Shown piece by piece: positions 53,420 through 61,914 of a DNA stretch of 64,000 nucleotides. Position 1 is the stretch's first letter; each line of letters opens with the position of its first letter. Under the pieces are notes generated by a model, which searched no databases, had not been told where the DNA came from, and saw only the letters and a list, made by a program, of their open reading frames with translations. The stretch is from TMP-86 sp964247385 (GTDB taxonomy: Bacteria > Pseudomonadota > Gammaproteobacteria > Steroidobacterales > Steroidobacteraceae), in assembly GCA_964247385.1 (NCBI GenBank), contig CAXTUB010000009.1:1-64000 (forward strand), given 5' to 3'. The position numbers and the translations under genes were made by a program.

Positions 53420-53962
53420 ATGAATGCGATTCGCTACATCGTCGATACGCTGCTCTGGCTGCTGCTGCTCGCTTTCGTGCTGCGGCTGCTGTTTCAACTG
53501 GCGCGCGCAGACTTTCGCGACCCCATCGCCGACGCGGTGGTGCGTGTCACCAACTGGCTGGTGCTGCCGCTGCGGCGCATTTTGCCGCCCGCGGGCAAGG
53601 TAGACACGGCGACCGTCGTGTCCATACTGCTCATCGCGGCGGCGCGCACGTGCATCATCTTCTTGTTGAGCGCTCCTTTCGCGGCGGATGCCCTTGCGCT
53701 CTACGCCTGGGCGGCGGTGCGCTCGACTCTGGTCGAGCTCATCGAGATGGTGCTGAAAATCTACTTGTTCGCGCTGTTGTTGTATTGGCTGATTTCTTTC
53801 ATATCGCCCGGCGGCCCACCGCCGGGCACCCGGCTCTTGGGCCAGTTATGCGAGCCCGTGCTGCGCCCGGTGCGCCGCATCATTCCGCCGATCGGACAGA
53901 TTGATTTCTCGGTGCTTTGGGTGAGCATACTCATCGGCGCCGCGCTGATTCTCGTGCGCTAG
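53420..53962 (+). CDS. yggT: YggT family membrane protein
   Basis: 180 residues containing two YggT repeats: RYIVDTLLWLLLLAFVLRLL with VVRVTNWLVLPLRRILPPAG, and IYLFALLLYWLISFISPGGP with CEPVLRPVRRIIPPIGQIDF. Each repeat has two TM helices around a loop with conserved PLRR-like and P-P residues. The role is not established. It is the end of the yggS-proC-yggT unit. Confidence 0.93.
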   Translation: MNAIRYIVDTLLWLLLLAFVLRLLFQLARADFRDPIADAVVRVTNWLVLPLRRILPPAGKVDTATVVSILLIAAARTCIIFLLSAPFAADALALYAWAAVRSTLVELIEMVLKIYLFALLLYWLISFISPGGPPPGTRLLGQLCEPVLRPVRRIIPPIGQIDFSVLWVSILIGAALILVR

Positions 53963-54078
53963 AATCGATGGCATGCGCGCGAGACCGTAAAAACAAGCGC
54001 CGCGCGCGTTGAGCTCAAGACAAAATTTTTTTCACATTGCTAAACATCGGCTTTTTTCTGTGTTATTTTCGCGCCGTC

Positions 54079-54084
54079 TATAAA
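54079..54084 (+). promoter_or_regulatory. Candidate -10 element for the HU-like gene in an AT-rich upstream region
   Basis: TATAAA lies 44 bases before the ATG. The preceding stretch (54017-54068) is strikingly T-rich (CTTTTTTCTGTGTTATTTTC), unlike the GC-rich surroundings, but no clear -35 is seen at 17 bases. The ribosome-binding site GAGGAGA is 7-8 bases before the ATG. The AT richness itself supports a strong promoter. Confidence 0.35.
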
Positions 54085-54128
54085 ACTCGGTAAAAAAACC
54101 GCAGCGGCAACCTTCGAGGAGATTCTCT

Positions 54129-54440
54129 ATGGCGAAAAAAAGTGCAGCACCGACTAAATCGGAAATTCTTGCGACGATTTCCAAGGACACCGAGCTTTCC
54201 AAGAAGCAAGTCGGCGCTGTTTTCGATTCCTTGTCCGGTGTCATCAAGAAAAGTTTGCGCGGACATGGCTTGTTCACCATGCCCGGTCTTTTGAAGATGA
54301 AAGTGGTGAAGAAGCCTGCGACCAAGGCGCGCGAGGGAGTCAACCCCTTCAACGGCGAGAAAATGATGTTCAAGGCCAAGCCGGCCAGCAAGAAAGTGCG
54401 CGTTGCCGCGCTCAAGAATTTGAAGGAATTCGTAAACTAA
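54129..54440 (+). CDS. HU/IHF-family histone-like DNA-binding protein
   Basis: 103 residues. The N-terminal helical hairpin is TKSEILATISKDTELSKKQV, GVIKKSLRGHGLFTMPGLL, and the beta-arm region is KARE-GVNPFNGEKMMFKAKP with the NP-F-G signature at the arm tip and basic residues throughout (ASKKVRVAALKNLKEFVN). It differs from canonical HU by a Lys-rich N-terminus (MAKKSAAP) and a VVKKPATK segment. It is a nucleoid-associated paralogue. It is preceded by a strong ribosome-binding site and AT-rich DNA, suggesting high expression. Confidence 0.92.
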   Translation: MAKKSAAPTKSEILATISKDTELSKKQVGAVFDSLSGVIKKSLRGHGLFTMPGLLKMKVVKKPATKAREGVNPFNGEKMMFKAKPASKKVRVAALKNLKEFVN

Positions 54441-54446
54441 TTGCGA

Positions 54447-54475
54447 AGCCGCTTGCCCGCGACGGGTCGGCGGCT
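54447..54475. terminator. Hairpin at the HU-like gene / hydrolase convergence
   Basis: AGCCGC / GCGGCT outer stem with an inner CCCG / CGGG stem and CGA loop, beginning 7 bases after the HU-like stop and touching the stop of the convergent hydrolase gene. No clear T-run follows on either strand, so efficiency is uncertain. Confidence 0.4.
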
Positions 54476-55154
54476 ATTCCTCGCTCTGCGCCAACACCCG
54501 GCGCACATGAGCGGTGAGGGTGTCTTTCAGGGTCATCAACATTCCGTGAAAAAAGTGCCCGGCGCCGGGCACTACCGAAAGATCGGGCGGCGGCGTGAGC
54601 TGCTCGCGCCATCGCTTTACCTCGCTCAAGCTCACGATATCATCCGCATCGCCCTGCACGATGAGCCATGGACAGTCGGGGGTGTTCAGGCCTTGCATGG
54701 CAAATCGAGTGACGGGCGGTGCAATGGTAATGAGCTCCGCCGGCGGCTGCGCGAGCGCAAGCTTGAGCGCGATGAAAGCGCCAAAGGAAAATCCGGCATA
54801 TATTTCCGGCGTGCTGCTCCAACGCTCGCGCGCCCAGCGGAGTACCGCGTTCGCATCGTCGATCTCGCCGATTCCTTGGTCAAAAGCGCCTTCGCTGTTC
54901 CCCACGCCCCGGAAGTTGAAGCGCACGGTTGCGATGCCCAACTCGTGCAGTGCGCGCGCCGTGGTGACGACCACTTTGCTATTCATGGTGCCGCCGTACA
55001 AGGGATGCGGGTGACACACCAAGGCGAATGCGCGCCGCACGGCGCCGGGGTCCGCAAAGGCTGACTGGATGCGGCCTGCAGGCCCCGCGATTTCTGCCGC
55101 TCGCTCGGGCAGCGTTCGGCTGGGAACCGCATCCGCCCGCGCCGCCTCGCTCAT
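54474..55154 (-). CDS. Alpha/beta hydrolase
   Basis: 226 residues: oxyanion region LVCHPHPLYGGTMNSKVVVT, RFNFRGVGNSEG, nucleophile Ser in YAGFSFGAFIALKLALA, Asp in IVQGDADDIVSLSEV and His in VVPGAGHFFHGMLMTLKD. It resembles the family sometimes annotated as dienelactone-hydrolase-like or YfhR-type; the substrate is unknown. No signal peptide. It converges with the HU-like gene. Confidence 0.9.
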   Translation of the reverse strand: MSEAARADAVPSRTLPERAAEIAGPAGRIQSAFADPGAVRRAFALVCHPHPLYGGTMNSKVVVTTARALHELGIATVRFNFRGVGNSEGAFDQGIGEIDDANAVLRWARERWSSTPEIYAGFSFGAFIALKLALAQPPAELITIAPPVTRFAMQGLNTPDCPWLIVQGDADDIVSLSEVKRWREQLTPPPDLSVVPGAGHFFHGMLMTLKDTLTAHVRRVLAQSEE

Positions 55155-55181
55155 TTCATTGAAATCGTCGCCACAGTAGGA

Positions 55182-55652
55182 TCACGGACGGATCGCGAGC
55201 AGCTCGATGTCGAACACGAGAGTGGCTCCAGGCGGAATTACGCCGCCCGCGCCCTGGTTTCCATAGCCCAATTCGGGCGGCACGACGAGCCGGCGCGCTC
55301 CGCCCACCCGCATGCCGGCGACACCCTCGTCCCACCCGCGGATGACATCGCCCGCGCCGACTTTGAACACGAATGGCCGCCCCGCATCGTACGAGCTATC
55401 GAATTTTTTTCCCTTGTGATCGGACGCGTGCTCCTCGAACAGCCAGCCGGTGTAATTGACTTCGGCCGTCTGTCCATTCTTGATCGCGTCCCCGCTCCCG
55501 GCTTTGAGCTCGGTTGAAACCAGTGCGGGCGCGGCTTCCTGGCGAGACGGTGAGGATGCGGCCGCTGCGGGCGGCGGTGAAGCCGGAGCGCAGCCCGCAA
55601 CCGACAGAATGAGCGTGAACGGTGCGCACGCGCGCGCGATGAATGTATGCAT
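55182..55652 (-). CDS. FKBP-type peptidyl-prolyl isomerase, lipoprotein
   Basis: 156 residues with a lipoprotein signal (FTLILSVAGC, lipobox near residue 21), then an Ala/Pro/Ser-rich linker and an FKBP domain (VNYTGWLFEEHASDHKGKKF, DSSYDAGRPFVFKVGAGDVI, GWDEGVAGMRVGGARRLVVP, LGYGNQGAGGVIPPGATLVF). The active-site residues Y, F, D, W and Y are conserved. It should sit in the periplasm, anchored to a membrane, and help fold exported proteins. Confidence 0.93.
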   Translation of the reverse strand: MHTFIARACAPFTLILSVAGCAPASPPPAAAASSPSRQEAAPALVSTELKAGSGDAIKNGQTAEVNYTGWLFEEHASDHKGKKFDSSYDAGRPFVFKVGAGDVIRGWDEGVAGMRVGGARRLVVPPELGYGNQGAGGVIPPGATLVFDIELLAIRP

Positions 55653-55692
55653 GATTCAACTCTTGCTCGAGCCGAAAAGCCGGCTTGTGCAG

Positions 55693-55932
55693 CTAGTCTA
55701 GCGAATGATGATGCAGCGAGAGCGCCAGAACGGCGCTTGCAAGAACGGCCGCGCAGGAATAGACGAAAGCGCCTGCGCCGATCATTTGAATCGCGTACAT
55801 GCCGAGCGCGCCGCTCAGCATCGCCAAGGCGAGCATGACGGCTCGGCGCACTCCGACCCAGAGCAATCGCGCCGAGCTCACCACGTCATCGAGCTCGTCC
55901 CAGACTTGTAACATCCATTCCACGACAGCCAA
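55693..55932 (-). CDS. Small two-helix membrane protein, unknown function
   Basis: 79 residues. MAVVEWMLQVWDELDDVVSS is followed by two hydrophobic helices (WVGVRRAVMLALAMLSGALG, AGAFVYSCAAVLASAVLALS) and a His-rich end HHHSLD. It is 40 bases upstream of the FKBP gene and in the same direction. It resembles no family I recognise. Confidence 0.55.
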   Translation of the reverse strand: MAVVEWMLQVWDELDDVVSSARLLWVGVRRAVMLALAMLSGALGMYAIQMIGAGAFVYSCAAVLASAVLALSLHHHSLD

Positions 55933-56045
55933 TCTAGGCGGCGCCGAGTGTGCTCGCCGTGCGCGTTTTCACAGCGCACGCGCGCATGCGCGCCACCCAG
56001 TTCTCACCTTGCTTTGACGGGCGAGGCTCGCGTACGCTAAGTTAA

Positions 56046-56807
56046 ATGCAACGTATTCTCGTGCTGAATCCGAAAGGCGGCTCGGGCAAGACGACGATCG
56101 CCACGAATCTCGCGAGTTATTTTGCGACCGCAGGCGACCGGCCCATGCTGCTCGACAATGATCCGCAGGGCTCGAGCACCCGCTGGCTGAAGAAACGCAA
56201 GCCCGAGCAGCCGCACATTCATGGCGTCTCGGCGTTCGACCGCAATGTGCGTATGACGCGCGCGTTTCAATTGCGTGTGCCGAGCGATACCCATCATGTC
56301 ATCGTCGATACCCCGGCCGCGGTGGCGGGGCAGGATCTGCCGGAGCTGACGCGCAATGCCGATGCCATCATCGTGCCCGTGTTGCCTTCCGACATCGACA
56401 TTCATGCGTGCTCTCGCTGCATCGCGGATCTTCTGCTGATCGCGAAAATCCGGCGCGATGAATATCGAATCGGCGTGGTGGCGAACCGCGTGAAGAAGAA
56501 CACGCTCATCTATCAATCCTTGCTGAAGTTTCTGGATACGCTGCGAATTCCCGTCATCACCAGCATTCGCGACTCGCAGAATTACGTGCGAGCCTCCGAG
56601 CTCGGCGTGGGCGTCTATGAGATGAAGCGGTACCTGGTCGAGCCCGATCTCGAGGAGTGGACTCCGCTGTTGTCCTGGCTCAGAGCCAAAGAAGAGTTGA
56701 GCGTGCGAAAGGCGAAAGAGCTTGCGAGAGATTCGATCCCGGTTGCCGCGGGATCATTTGCCGCCGCACATGCGGTTGAGAGATTGGGTAAGGCTTCGGT
56801 GCCCTAG
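56046..56807 (+). CDS. Orphan ParA-family ATPase
   Basis: 253 residues of the ParA/MinD superfamily: deviant Walker A LNPKGGSGKTTIATNLASYF, LLDNDPQGSSTRWLKKRKPE, Walker B HVIVDTPAAVAGQDLPELTR, VPVLPSDIDIHACSRCIADL. No parB-like gene follows, and it is not next to an origin. Orphan ParAs place cargo such as chemoreceptor arrays, flagella or pili. A long basic C-terminal tail (KAKELARDSIPVAAGSF) is unusual. Confidence 0.9.
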   Translation: MQRILVLNPKGGSGKTTIATNLASYFATAGDRPMLLDNDPQGSSTRWLKKRKPEQPHIHGVSAFDRNVRMTRAFQLRVPSDTHHVIVDTPAAVAGQDLPELTRNADAIIVPVLPSDIDIHACSRCIADLLLIAKIRRDEYRIGVVANRVKKNTLIYQSLLKFLDTLRIPVITSIRDSQNYVRASELGVGVYEMKRYLVEPDLEEWTPLLSWLRAKEELSVRKAKELARDSIPVAAGSFAAAHAVERLGKASVP

Positions 56808-56818
56808 ACCAGATCCCT

Positions 56819-57037
56819 TCAGGGTTTCTTGTCCGGATCTTCCCAACTGTTGCGAGCCTTATCAGCCCAGCTCTTGTAGCTGTGCCAGTTGTAGAGATTC
56901 TTGGTGATGGCGGCGTGGCGGCCGGCGCCCTTATGACCGCGCATGAGCCAGGAGCTTTGCGCATCCTTCGCGTTGCCCGAAGGACTGACGCGACGATCCA
57001 CCACGGCAAGCCGGTTCGGCTCTTTGTTCTCGCTCAT
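56819..57037 (-). CDS. Small hydrophilic protein, unknown function
   Basis: 72 residues, MSENKEPNRLAVVDRRVSPS, with no membrane segment, ending HSYKSWADKARNSWEDPDKK followed by P. GGAG stands about 10 bases before the ATG. Its stop faces the end of the ParA gene 12 bases away. The sequence is charged and aromatic, without a recognised family. It might be a real conserved small protein, since the frame is clean and has a ribosome-binding site. Confidence 0.5.
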   Translation of the reverse strand: MSENKEPNRLAVVDRRVSPSGNAKDAQSSWLMRGHKGAGRHAAITKNLYNWHSYKSWADKARNSWEDPDKKP

Positions 57038-57197
57038 TGCGGTTTGGCTCCTGTGCGCAAAAGTTTCGCACGGGCCTCACCGGGACGCAGGAACTGTGTC
57101 ACACGCAACCGTGAGTGCAAATGGTCTGCACAGAGGCACTGCGATGCGCATCTCGCAGCGCGGCGCGGTAAGTTAAATCAAGCTGCGCGCGGTTAAA

Positions 57198-58556
57198 TCA
57201 GGCCACCAGACGATAGCAAGGCCGATACTCCTCGCCGGCAAGCTTCATGCGCCGCTGCGCAACGAACGAGCGCAACAACGCATCGAGCGGATCGATCAAC
57301 TCCGCATCTCCGGAAAGCTCGAAAGGGCCGCTGCGCTCAATGGCGTTGATCCCGTATTCCTTGACATTGCCGGCGACAATTCCGGAAAACGCACGGCGCA
57401 GGTTCGCTGCGCGCTCATGCACGGGCCGGTCCTTGCGCAGATCGAGCGCGCGCATCGAAGCATGGGTGACCTCGAACGGCAGCTGGAATTCGAGCGGAAT
57501 TTTCAATAGCCAGTTGAAGCTGTACGAATCGCTGGTCCTGCGCCGATACGTACGCACACGATCCAAGCCCTCCACCATGGCGCGGCCCACCGCGGCCGGA
57601 TCCGCAATGATGATGCGATACAGCGCCTGCGCTTCCGCGCCCAGCGTCGTCCCGATGAACGCATGAATGCGTTCGAAATAACCTGCCGCGTCCGCCGGGC
57701 CCGTAAAAATGAGCGGGAAAGGTAGGTCACGGTTGGCCGGGTCGAGCAGAATGCCGAGCAAATACAGGATTTCCTCGGCGGTGCCCACGCCTCCCGGAAA
57801 CACGATGACGCCGTGGCCGACGCGCACGAACGCCTCGAGCCTCTTTTCGATGTCGGGCATGATGACCAGCTGACTCACGATGGGATTGGGAGGCTCCGCG
57901 GCGATGATGCCGGGCTCGGTGATCCCCAAGTACCGGCCATTGAAAATGCGCTGTTTCGAATGCCCGATGGTTGCGCCCTTCATCGGCCCCTTCATTGCTC
58001 CCGGTCCGCACCCCGTGCACACATCCAAGCTGCGCAAGCCAAGCTCGTAGCCGACGCGCTTGGTGTATTCGTATTCGACGCGGTGAATGGAATGCCCGCC
58101 CCAGCAGACGATGAGATTGGGGCGCAATTTGTGCTCGAGCACCCGCGCGTTGCGCAGCACGTGAAACACCGCATTGGTGATCGAGGCGGAAGACGTCAAA
58201 TCGAAGCGCGCGCTGTCGATGATCTCGTTCGAGATGAATACGACGTCGCGCAACACGGCAAACAATTGTTCCTTGATGCCGCGGATCATGACGCCATCGA
58301 CGAAAGCGGCGCCTGGCGCGTTCTTGATCTCGAGCTTGATGCCCCACGCTTGCCGAACGATGCGGATATCGAAATCCGCATATCGATCGAAAATCTTGCG
58401 CGCATCATCCACTTCGCTGCCGGCGTTGAGGACGGCCAGCGCGCACTTGCGGAACAGCGGGTACAGGCCGCCCTGACCCGAATCCAAGAGCTTGTCGACC
58501 TCGGCCTGCGATAAGTGCTCAAGACTCCCCGCGGGCGTCACGCGCGCATCGATCAT
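57198..58556 (-). CDS. ppnN: Nucleotide 5'-monophosphate nucleosidase PpnN
   Basis: 452 residues from ATG 58556 (E. coli PpnN is 454). It hydrolyses the N-glycosidic bond of nucleotide monophosphates and binds (p)ppGpp. Typical stretches are ALAVLNAGSEVDDARKIFDR, KLEIKNAPGAAFVDGVMIRG, LDVCTGCGPGAMKGPMKGAT, the LOG-type active site VFPGGVGTAEEILYLLGILL, and GVIVFPGG. An upstream ATG (58595) lacks a ribosome-binding site; 58556 has AAGG about 11 bases upstream and aligns with the E. coli start. Confidence 0.95.
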   Translation of the reverse strand: MIDARVTPAGSLEHLSQAEVDKLLDSGQGGLYPLFRKCALAVLNAGSEVDDARKIFDRYADFDIRIVRQAWGIKLEIKNAPGAAFVDGVMIRGIKEQLFAVLRDVVFISNEIIDSARFDLTSSASITNAVFHVLRNARVLEHKLRPNLIVCWGGHSIHRVEYEYTKRVGYELGLRSLDVCTGCGPGAMKGPMKGATIGHSKQRIFNGRYLGITEPGIIAAEPPNPIVSQLVIMPDIEKRLEAFVRVGHGVIVFPGGVGTAEEILYLLGILLDPANRDLPFPLIFTGPADAAGYFERIHAFIGTTLGAEAQALYRIIIADPAAVGRAMVEGLDRVRTYRRRTSDSYSFNWLLKIPLEFQLPFEVTHASMRALDLRKDRPVHERAANLRRAFSGIVAGNVKEYGINAIERSGPFELSGDAELIDPLDALLRSFVAQRRMKLAGEEYRPCYRLVA

Positions 58557-58608
58557 GTCCGAGCGCACCTTATCGGATTGCACGGTGCGTCTCATGAATC
58601 AAAATCCA

Positions 58609-59133
58609 TCATGGATCGATGTCGATGGGGATATTGTCCTGGGTGCGCATCCAGATATCCACCATATCGGAGTTCGACACCGCGATGCAGCCATCGGTCC
58701 AATCCGTCGTCTCGTAATACAACGCCGGATGTTTGGGCACGTTCGGCAGCCCGTGAATCATGATGGAGCCGCCAGGCTGCCACCCATGTCTGCGCGCATT
58801 TTTTTCGTCCTGATTGTTCGGATAGGAAACCTGGATGGCTAGGAAATAATCGCTGCGCGTGTTGCGACGGGCGAGAACGTAGCGCCCTTCCGGCGTACGA
58901 AAATCGTGCTCGCGCTCTTTGGGGCCGGAGGGGTTCAGGCCCAGCTTGACGGAATAGCTGCTCAAGAGCTGCGCCCCTCGATACAGATACAGCTTTCGCT
59001 GAGCTTTTTTCACCAGCACCCGATCTGCCGCCACGATCTCGGCGGCCACGCAGGAGAGCGGGCCTAGAGCAATAAGAAGCACACACGCTGCTGCGAGCAG
59101 CGATCGTTTTCTCGGTACGGGGCGGCTTGCCAT
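58609..59133 (-). CDS. L,D-transpeptidase family protein (YkuD fold)
   Basis: 174 residues. An N-terminal hydrophobic segment (SLLAAACVLLIALGPLSC) serves as signal peptide or lipobox (LSC). Catalytic region: GSIMIHGLPNVPKH and TTDWTDGCIAVSNSDMVDIW, with His and the Cys of DGC; the Arg/Thr-rich REHDFRTPEGRYVLARRN precedes. It is YafK-like, cross-linking murein or attaching lipoprotein, in the periplasm. It lies 52 bases upstream of ppnN on the same strand and just downstream of the lytic transglycosylase gene, which again points to murein. Confidence 0.9.
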   Translation of the reverse strand: MASRPVPRKRSLLAAACVLLIALGPLSCVAAEIVAADRVLVKKAQRKLYLYRGAQLLSSYSVKLGLNPSGPKEREHDFRTPEGRYVLARRNTRSDYFLAIQVSYPNNQDEKNARRHGWQPGGSIMIHGLPNVPKHPALYYETTDWTDGCIAVSNSDMVDIWMRTQDNIPIDIDP

Positions 59134-59192
59134 GGTCTAAGGGCGGAAAATACGTTCCCTGCGAGCGCCAATGCCGCCGAATGCTTCACGCT

Positions 59193-61115
59193 TCAACTCG
59201 CATCCGCGGCGGCGATCTCGGGCAAGGTGAGTATGGATCCCGGCTTGAGATCGCCGAAATCGACGCGCGGATTGTATTGCCTGATGAGCCATAGCGGCAA
59301 ATCATGCGCACGCGCGGTGATGGACCACAACGACTCGCCCTTCTTGATGGTGTAATTTTGCGTGCCCGAGATCCGATGGGTCGCGAAGTAATCTTCCTGC
59401 AACTTCTTGTGATAAGCACGGCGCGCCGTTTCGAAGCTCGCCGCGTCGGTGTGGGCCAGATCGAGCTTCATGCGGTGTCCGATGCTCACGAATGCTCCGC
59501 TCTTCAAGCGATTGATGGCGCGTAATCGCGACGCTCCGACATTGGCCCATTCGGCGTAATGACCGACGGTTTCGGCCGCCTGCACCACGATGGTTTGATC
59601 TTTGCGCACCGAATAGTCCGCCGGATCTTCATTGGTGCTCGAAACGGCGCCGGGCAAGAGAGGCGCTTCTTGCACGGGAGCTTGCACCGTGGGCTGGATT
59701 TCCACGGCCTCGCCGATCTCTATTTCCGGTCTGACGGCTGCGACGACGGGCGGCGGAGGCGCACCCGCGCGCGACAGCGGCTGGGGCAGACGCAGCATCA
59801 TGCCGCGCTTGAGCGATGCGCTGCTCGCCAGGCCATTGAGCGATGCCAAACGATCGAGCGCCAGACTGCGCGCCTGCGCAATGGCGAGAAGCGTATCGCC
59901 CTTGCGCACACGGTAGCGATCGTCGCCGCGCTGCGCGAGGAAACGCTGCGCCGCCGGCACACGCGCCAGCGCGGTCTGAAGATCGCCCGCGCTCACGTTG
60001 CCAGGAACCCGCAATGTGAAGCCGCGCGGCACGAATCTCGAGGAGTCCCAAATCGGAGGCCTCAGCGAGGGATTCAACACGCGCATGGCGACCGGGTTGA
60101 CGCGAAAGGCGCTGATCAGGGCCGGCATGGGAATGTAATCGGGCAACTCCACAGTGCTCGATGCCGCATCCGGCTGTTTCTGAATCGGTCCGAAATACTT
60201 TTCCGCGTGCCGCTGCACATCGAGCGCGGCGAGAAATGCGACGTAGAAATTCCGCGACGCGAAGCCGAATGTCCGGCCGTTGTACCGGCGCACGATGGTG
60301 GCGATGTCGCTCGAGCCGAGCTCACTCTGCGCCGCCAGCAAGCCGCCCGGACCATGATTGTAGGCCGTAACCGTCAACGGCCAGGTGCCGAGCAAGCGAT
60401 AGTTGTAAAGCATCAGGTTGGCCGCGGCCTGCGTCGAAATGAAGGGATCCATGCGCTCGTCCACGAGCGAGTCGACTCGCATGTAGCGCCGTGCCGTCGA
60501 GGGCATGAACTGCCACAAGCCTGCGGCTCCGACTTTGGAATACGCGGCCGGATTGAACGAGGATTCGACGTGCGGAAGCGCCGCGATCTCGATGGGAACC
60601 CCTCGTTCGGTGAGCACGCGCTCGATGTGAGATTGCCAGATGCCGGCGCGCATCAGGCCTTCACGAAACCGGTTGGCCTGGCCCAATTGGAAGCGCACAT
60701 GGTCCATGGCATCTTTGAATATTGCCTCGCCCCTGCCGCTGCCAAACGCTTGCAGGATGCGCGTCTCATCAGGCGTGAGGTTGCCGGTGTCGCCTGCCGC
60801 AAAACGCGCAAGCAATGCACGATAGCGATCCCTTGCGGCCTCGATGCGCGCCCGGCGGGCAGCCGGCGGCGTATCGGGCTCGAACATGAGCTTCTCATAC
60901 ACGACTCCCAGGTTCACATCGTCATGAAGCAGCCCTTGATCGGTGGTGACTTCAGTGTAGATGCGCACCCAGAAAGAGATGTCGCGCTCGAGCTCCGCAG
61001 GCCGCTCGAATAGCCCATCCGCAGCGCTCGCGCGGACAGCGCATGACAGCCACAGCAAAAACAGCCAAAGCCGCGGAAAGAGCAGCCTCCGGGCAGGGCC
61101 GGCGATCGAGATCAA
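59193..61115 (-). CDS. mltD: MltD-like membrane-bound lytic murein transglycosylase with three LysM domains
   Basis: 640 residues. A signal peptide is followed by a GH23 transglycosylase domain (about 130-320) with catalytic Glu in ALPHVESSFNPAAYSKVGAA and GLWQFMPSTARRYM, and TAYNHGPGGLLAAQSEL. Three LysM-type modules follow: YRVRKGDTLLAIAQARSLAL, a diverged DYSVRKDQTIVVQAAETVGH, and YTIKKGESLWSITARAHDLP. E. coli MltD (452 residues) has two. It cleaves murein glycan to 1,6-anhydro products that the anmK and ampD enzymes in this window recycle. Confidence 0.93.
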   Translation of the reverse strand: MISIAGPARRLLFPRLWLFLLWLSCAVRASAADGLFERPAELERDISFWVRIYTEVTTDQGLLHDDVNLGVVYEKLMFEPDTPPAARRARIEAARDRYRALLARFAAGDTGNLTPDETRILQAFGSGRGEAIFKDAMDHVRFQLGQANRFREGLMRAGIWQSHIERVLTERGVPIEIAALPHVESSFNPAAYSKVGAAGLWQFMPSTARRYMRVDSLVDERMDPFISTQAAANLMLYNYRLLGTWPLTVTAYNHGPGGLLAAQSELGSSDIATIVRRYNGRTFGFASRNFYVAFLAALDVQRHAEKYFGPIQKQPDAASSTVELPDYIPMPALISAFRVNPVAMRVLNPSLRPPIWDSSRFVPRGFTLRVPGNVSAGDLQTALARVPAAQRFLAQRGDDRYRVRKGDTLLAIAQARSLALDRLASLNGLASSASLKRGMMLRLPQPLSRAGAPPPPVVAAVRPEIEIGEAVEIQPTVQAPVQEAPLLPGAVSSTNEDPADYSVRKDQTIVVQAAETVGHYAEWANVGASRLRAINRLKSGAFVSIGHRMKLDLAHTDAASFETARRAYHKKLQEDYFATHRISGTQNYTIKKGESLWSITARAHDLPLWLIRQYNPRVDFGDLKPGSILTLPEIAAADAS

Positions 61116-61163
61116 CTCACCCGCGCAGTATGTGCAGGCGCTCCGCGGCGCAACGGAGCGCGT

Positions 61164-61913
61164 TCATCCGCATTTCGAGTCGCCGCAATTGAGGCATGTC
61201 ATGCATCCGTCCATCATCACGACCGCTGCCGTGGAGCACTTGCTGCACAACTGCGCGCCTTCCGGAAAATGCGACTTGGAGAATGCATCGGCCTGCCGAT
61301 TGCGTGCCTCGAACTCGGCCCGTTTGCTGTCGACGAGCTTGCGCTGATGCTCATCGAGCTCGGTGCGCTTCAATAAACCGATGCTTTGCAAGTGCCGCTC
61401 GATGACGTAGCCCAGCTCGGCAATGGTGGAGGGCATGAACTTTCCTCCTGGCTGCCAGTAGCCGCCGCGCGGATCGAACACCGCCTTGAGCTCATCGACC
61501 AGGAATGTCACATCGCCGCCCTTGCGAAACACCGCTGAGATGACGCGGGTGAGGGCCACAATCCACTGGAAGTGATCGAGATTCTTCGAATTGATGAAGA
61601 CCTCGAAAGGACGGCGTTGCTCGTGCGGCGTGCCCTCGTTCAGAACGATATCGTTGATGGTCACATACATGGCGTGATCCGACACCGGCGTCTTGATCTT
61701 GTACGTCGAGCCCACCAGCACTTCGGGACGCTCGAGCTTTTCGTGCATCCAGATGACGTTGTCTTCCGGCGGAGAAACGGGCAGCGGAGTGCTCACCACG
61801 GGAATCGCGGCCGGCGCGGCCGGCGCTGCGAGGGATGCGGCGCCGATGGGCTTCTCGCTGTCCGCTTGCACCCGGTATTTCGAAATCTTGCCTTCAATCT
61901 TGATGTTGGCCAT
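61164..61913 (-). CDS. nrdJb: Class II ribonucleotide reductase, C-terminal component (NrdJb)
   Basis: 249 residues: MANIKIEGKISKYRVQADSE, then FEVFINSKNLDHFQWIVALT, GGDVTFLVDELKAVFDPRGG, YWQPGGKFMPSTIAELGYVI, and a C-terminal zinc/redox module CSKCSTAAVVMMDGCMTCLN followed by CGDSKCG. In P. aeruginosa the B12-dependent reductase is likewise split into NrdJa and NrdJb. The start follows the nrdJa stop by one base, so the pair is translationally coupled. The C-terminal cysteines are those that re-reduce the active site. Confidence 0.93.
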   Translation of the reverse strand: MANIKIEGKISKYRVQADSEKPIGAASLAAPAAPAAIPVVSTPLPVSPPEDNVIWMHEKLERPEVLVGSTYKIKTPVSDHAMYVTINDIVLNEGTPHEQRRPFEVFINSKNLDHFQWIVALTRVISAVFRKGGDVTFLVDELKAVFDPRGGYWQPGGKFMPSTIAELGYVIERHLQSIGLLKRTELDEHQRKLVDSKRAEFEARNRQADAFSKSHFPEGAQLCSKCSTAAVVMMDGCMTCLNCGDSKCG

Positions 61914-61914
61914 G

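Noticed and set aside
59559..61013. A 484-codon plus-strand open frame opposite the mltD-like gene
   Set aside because: The minus-strand frame has clear transglycosylase and LysM motifs; this is its antisense shadow.
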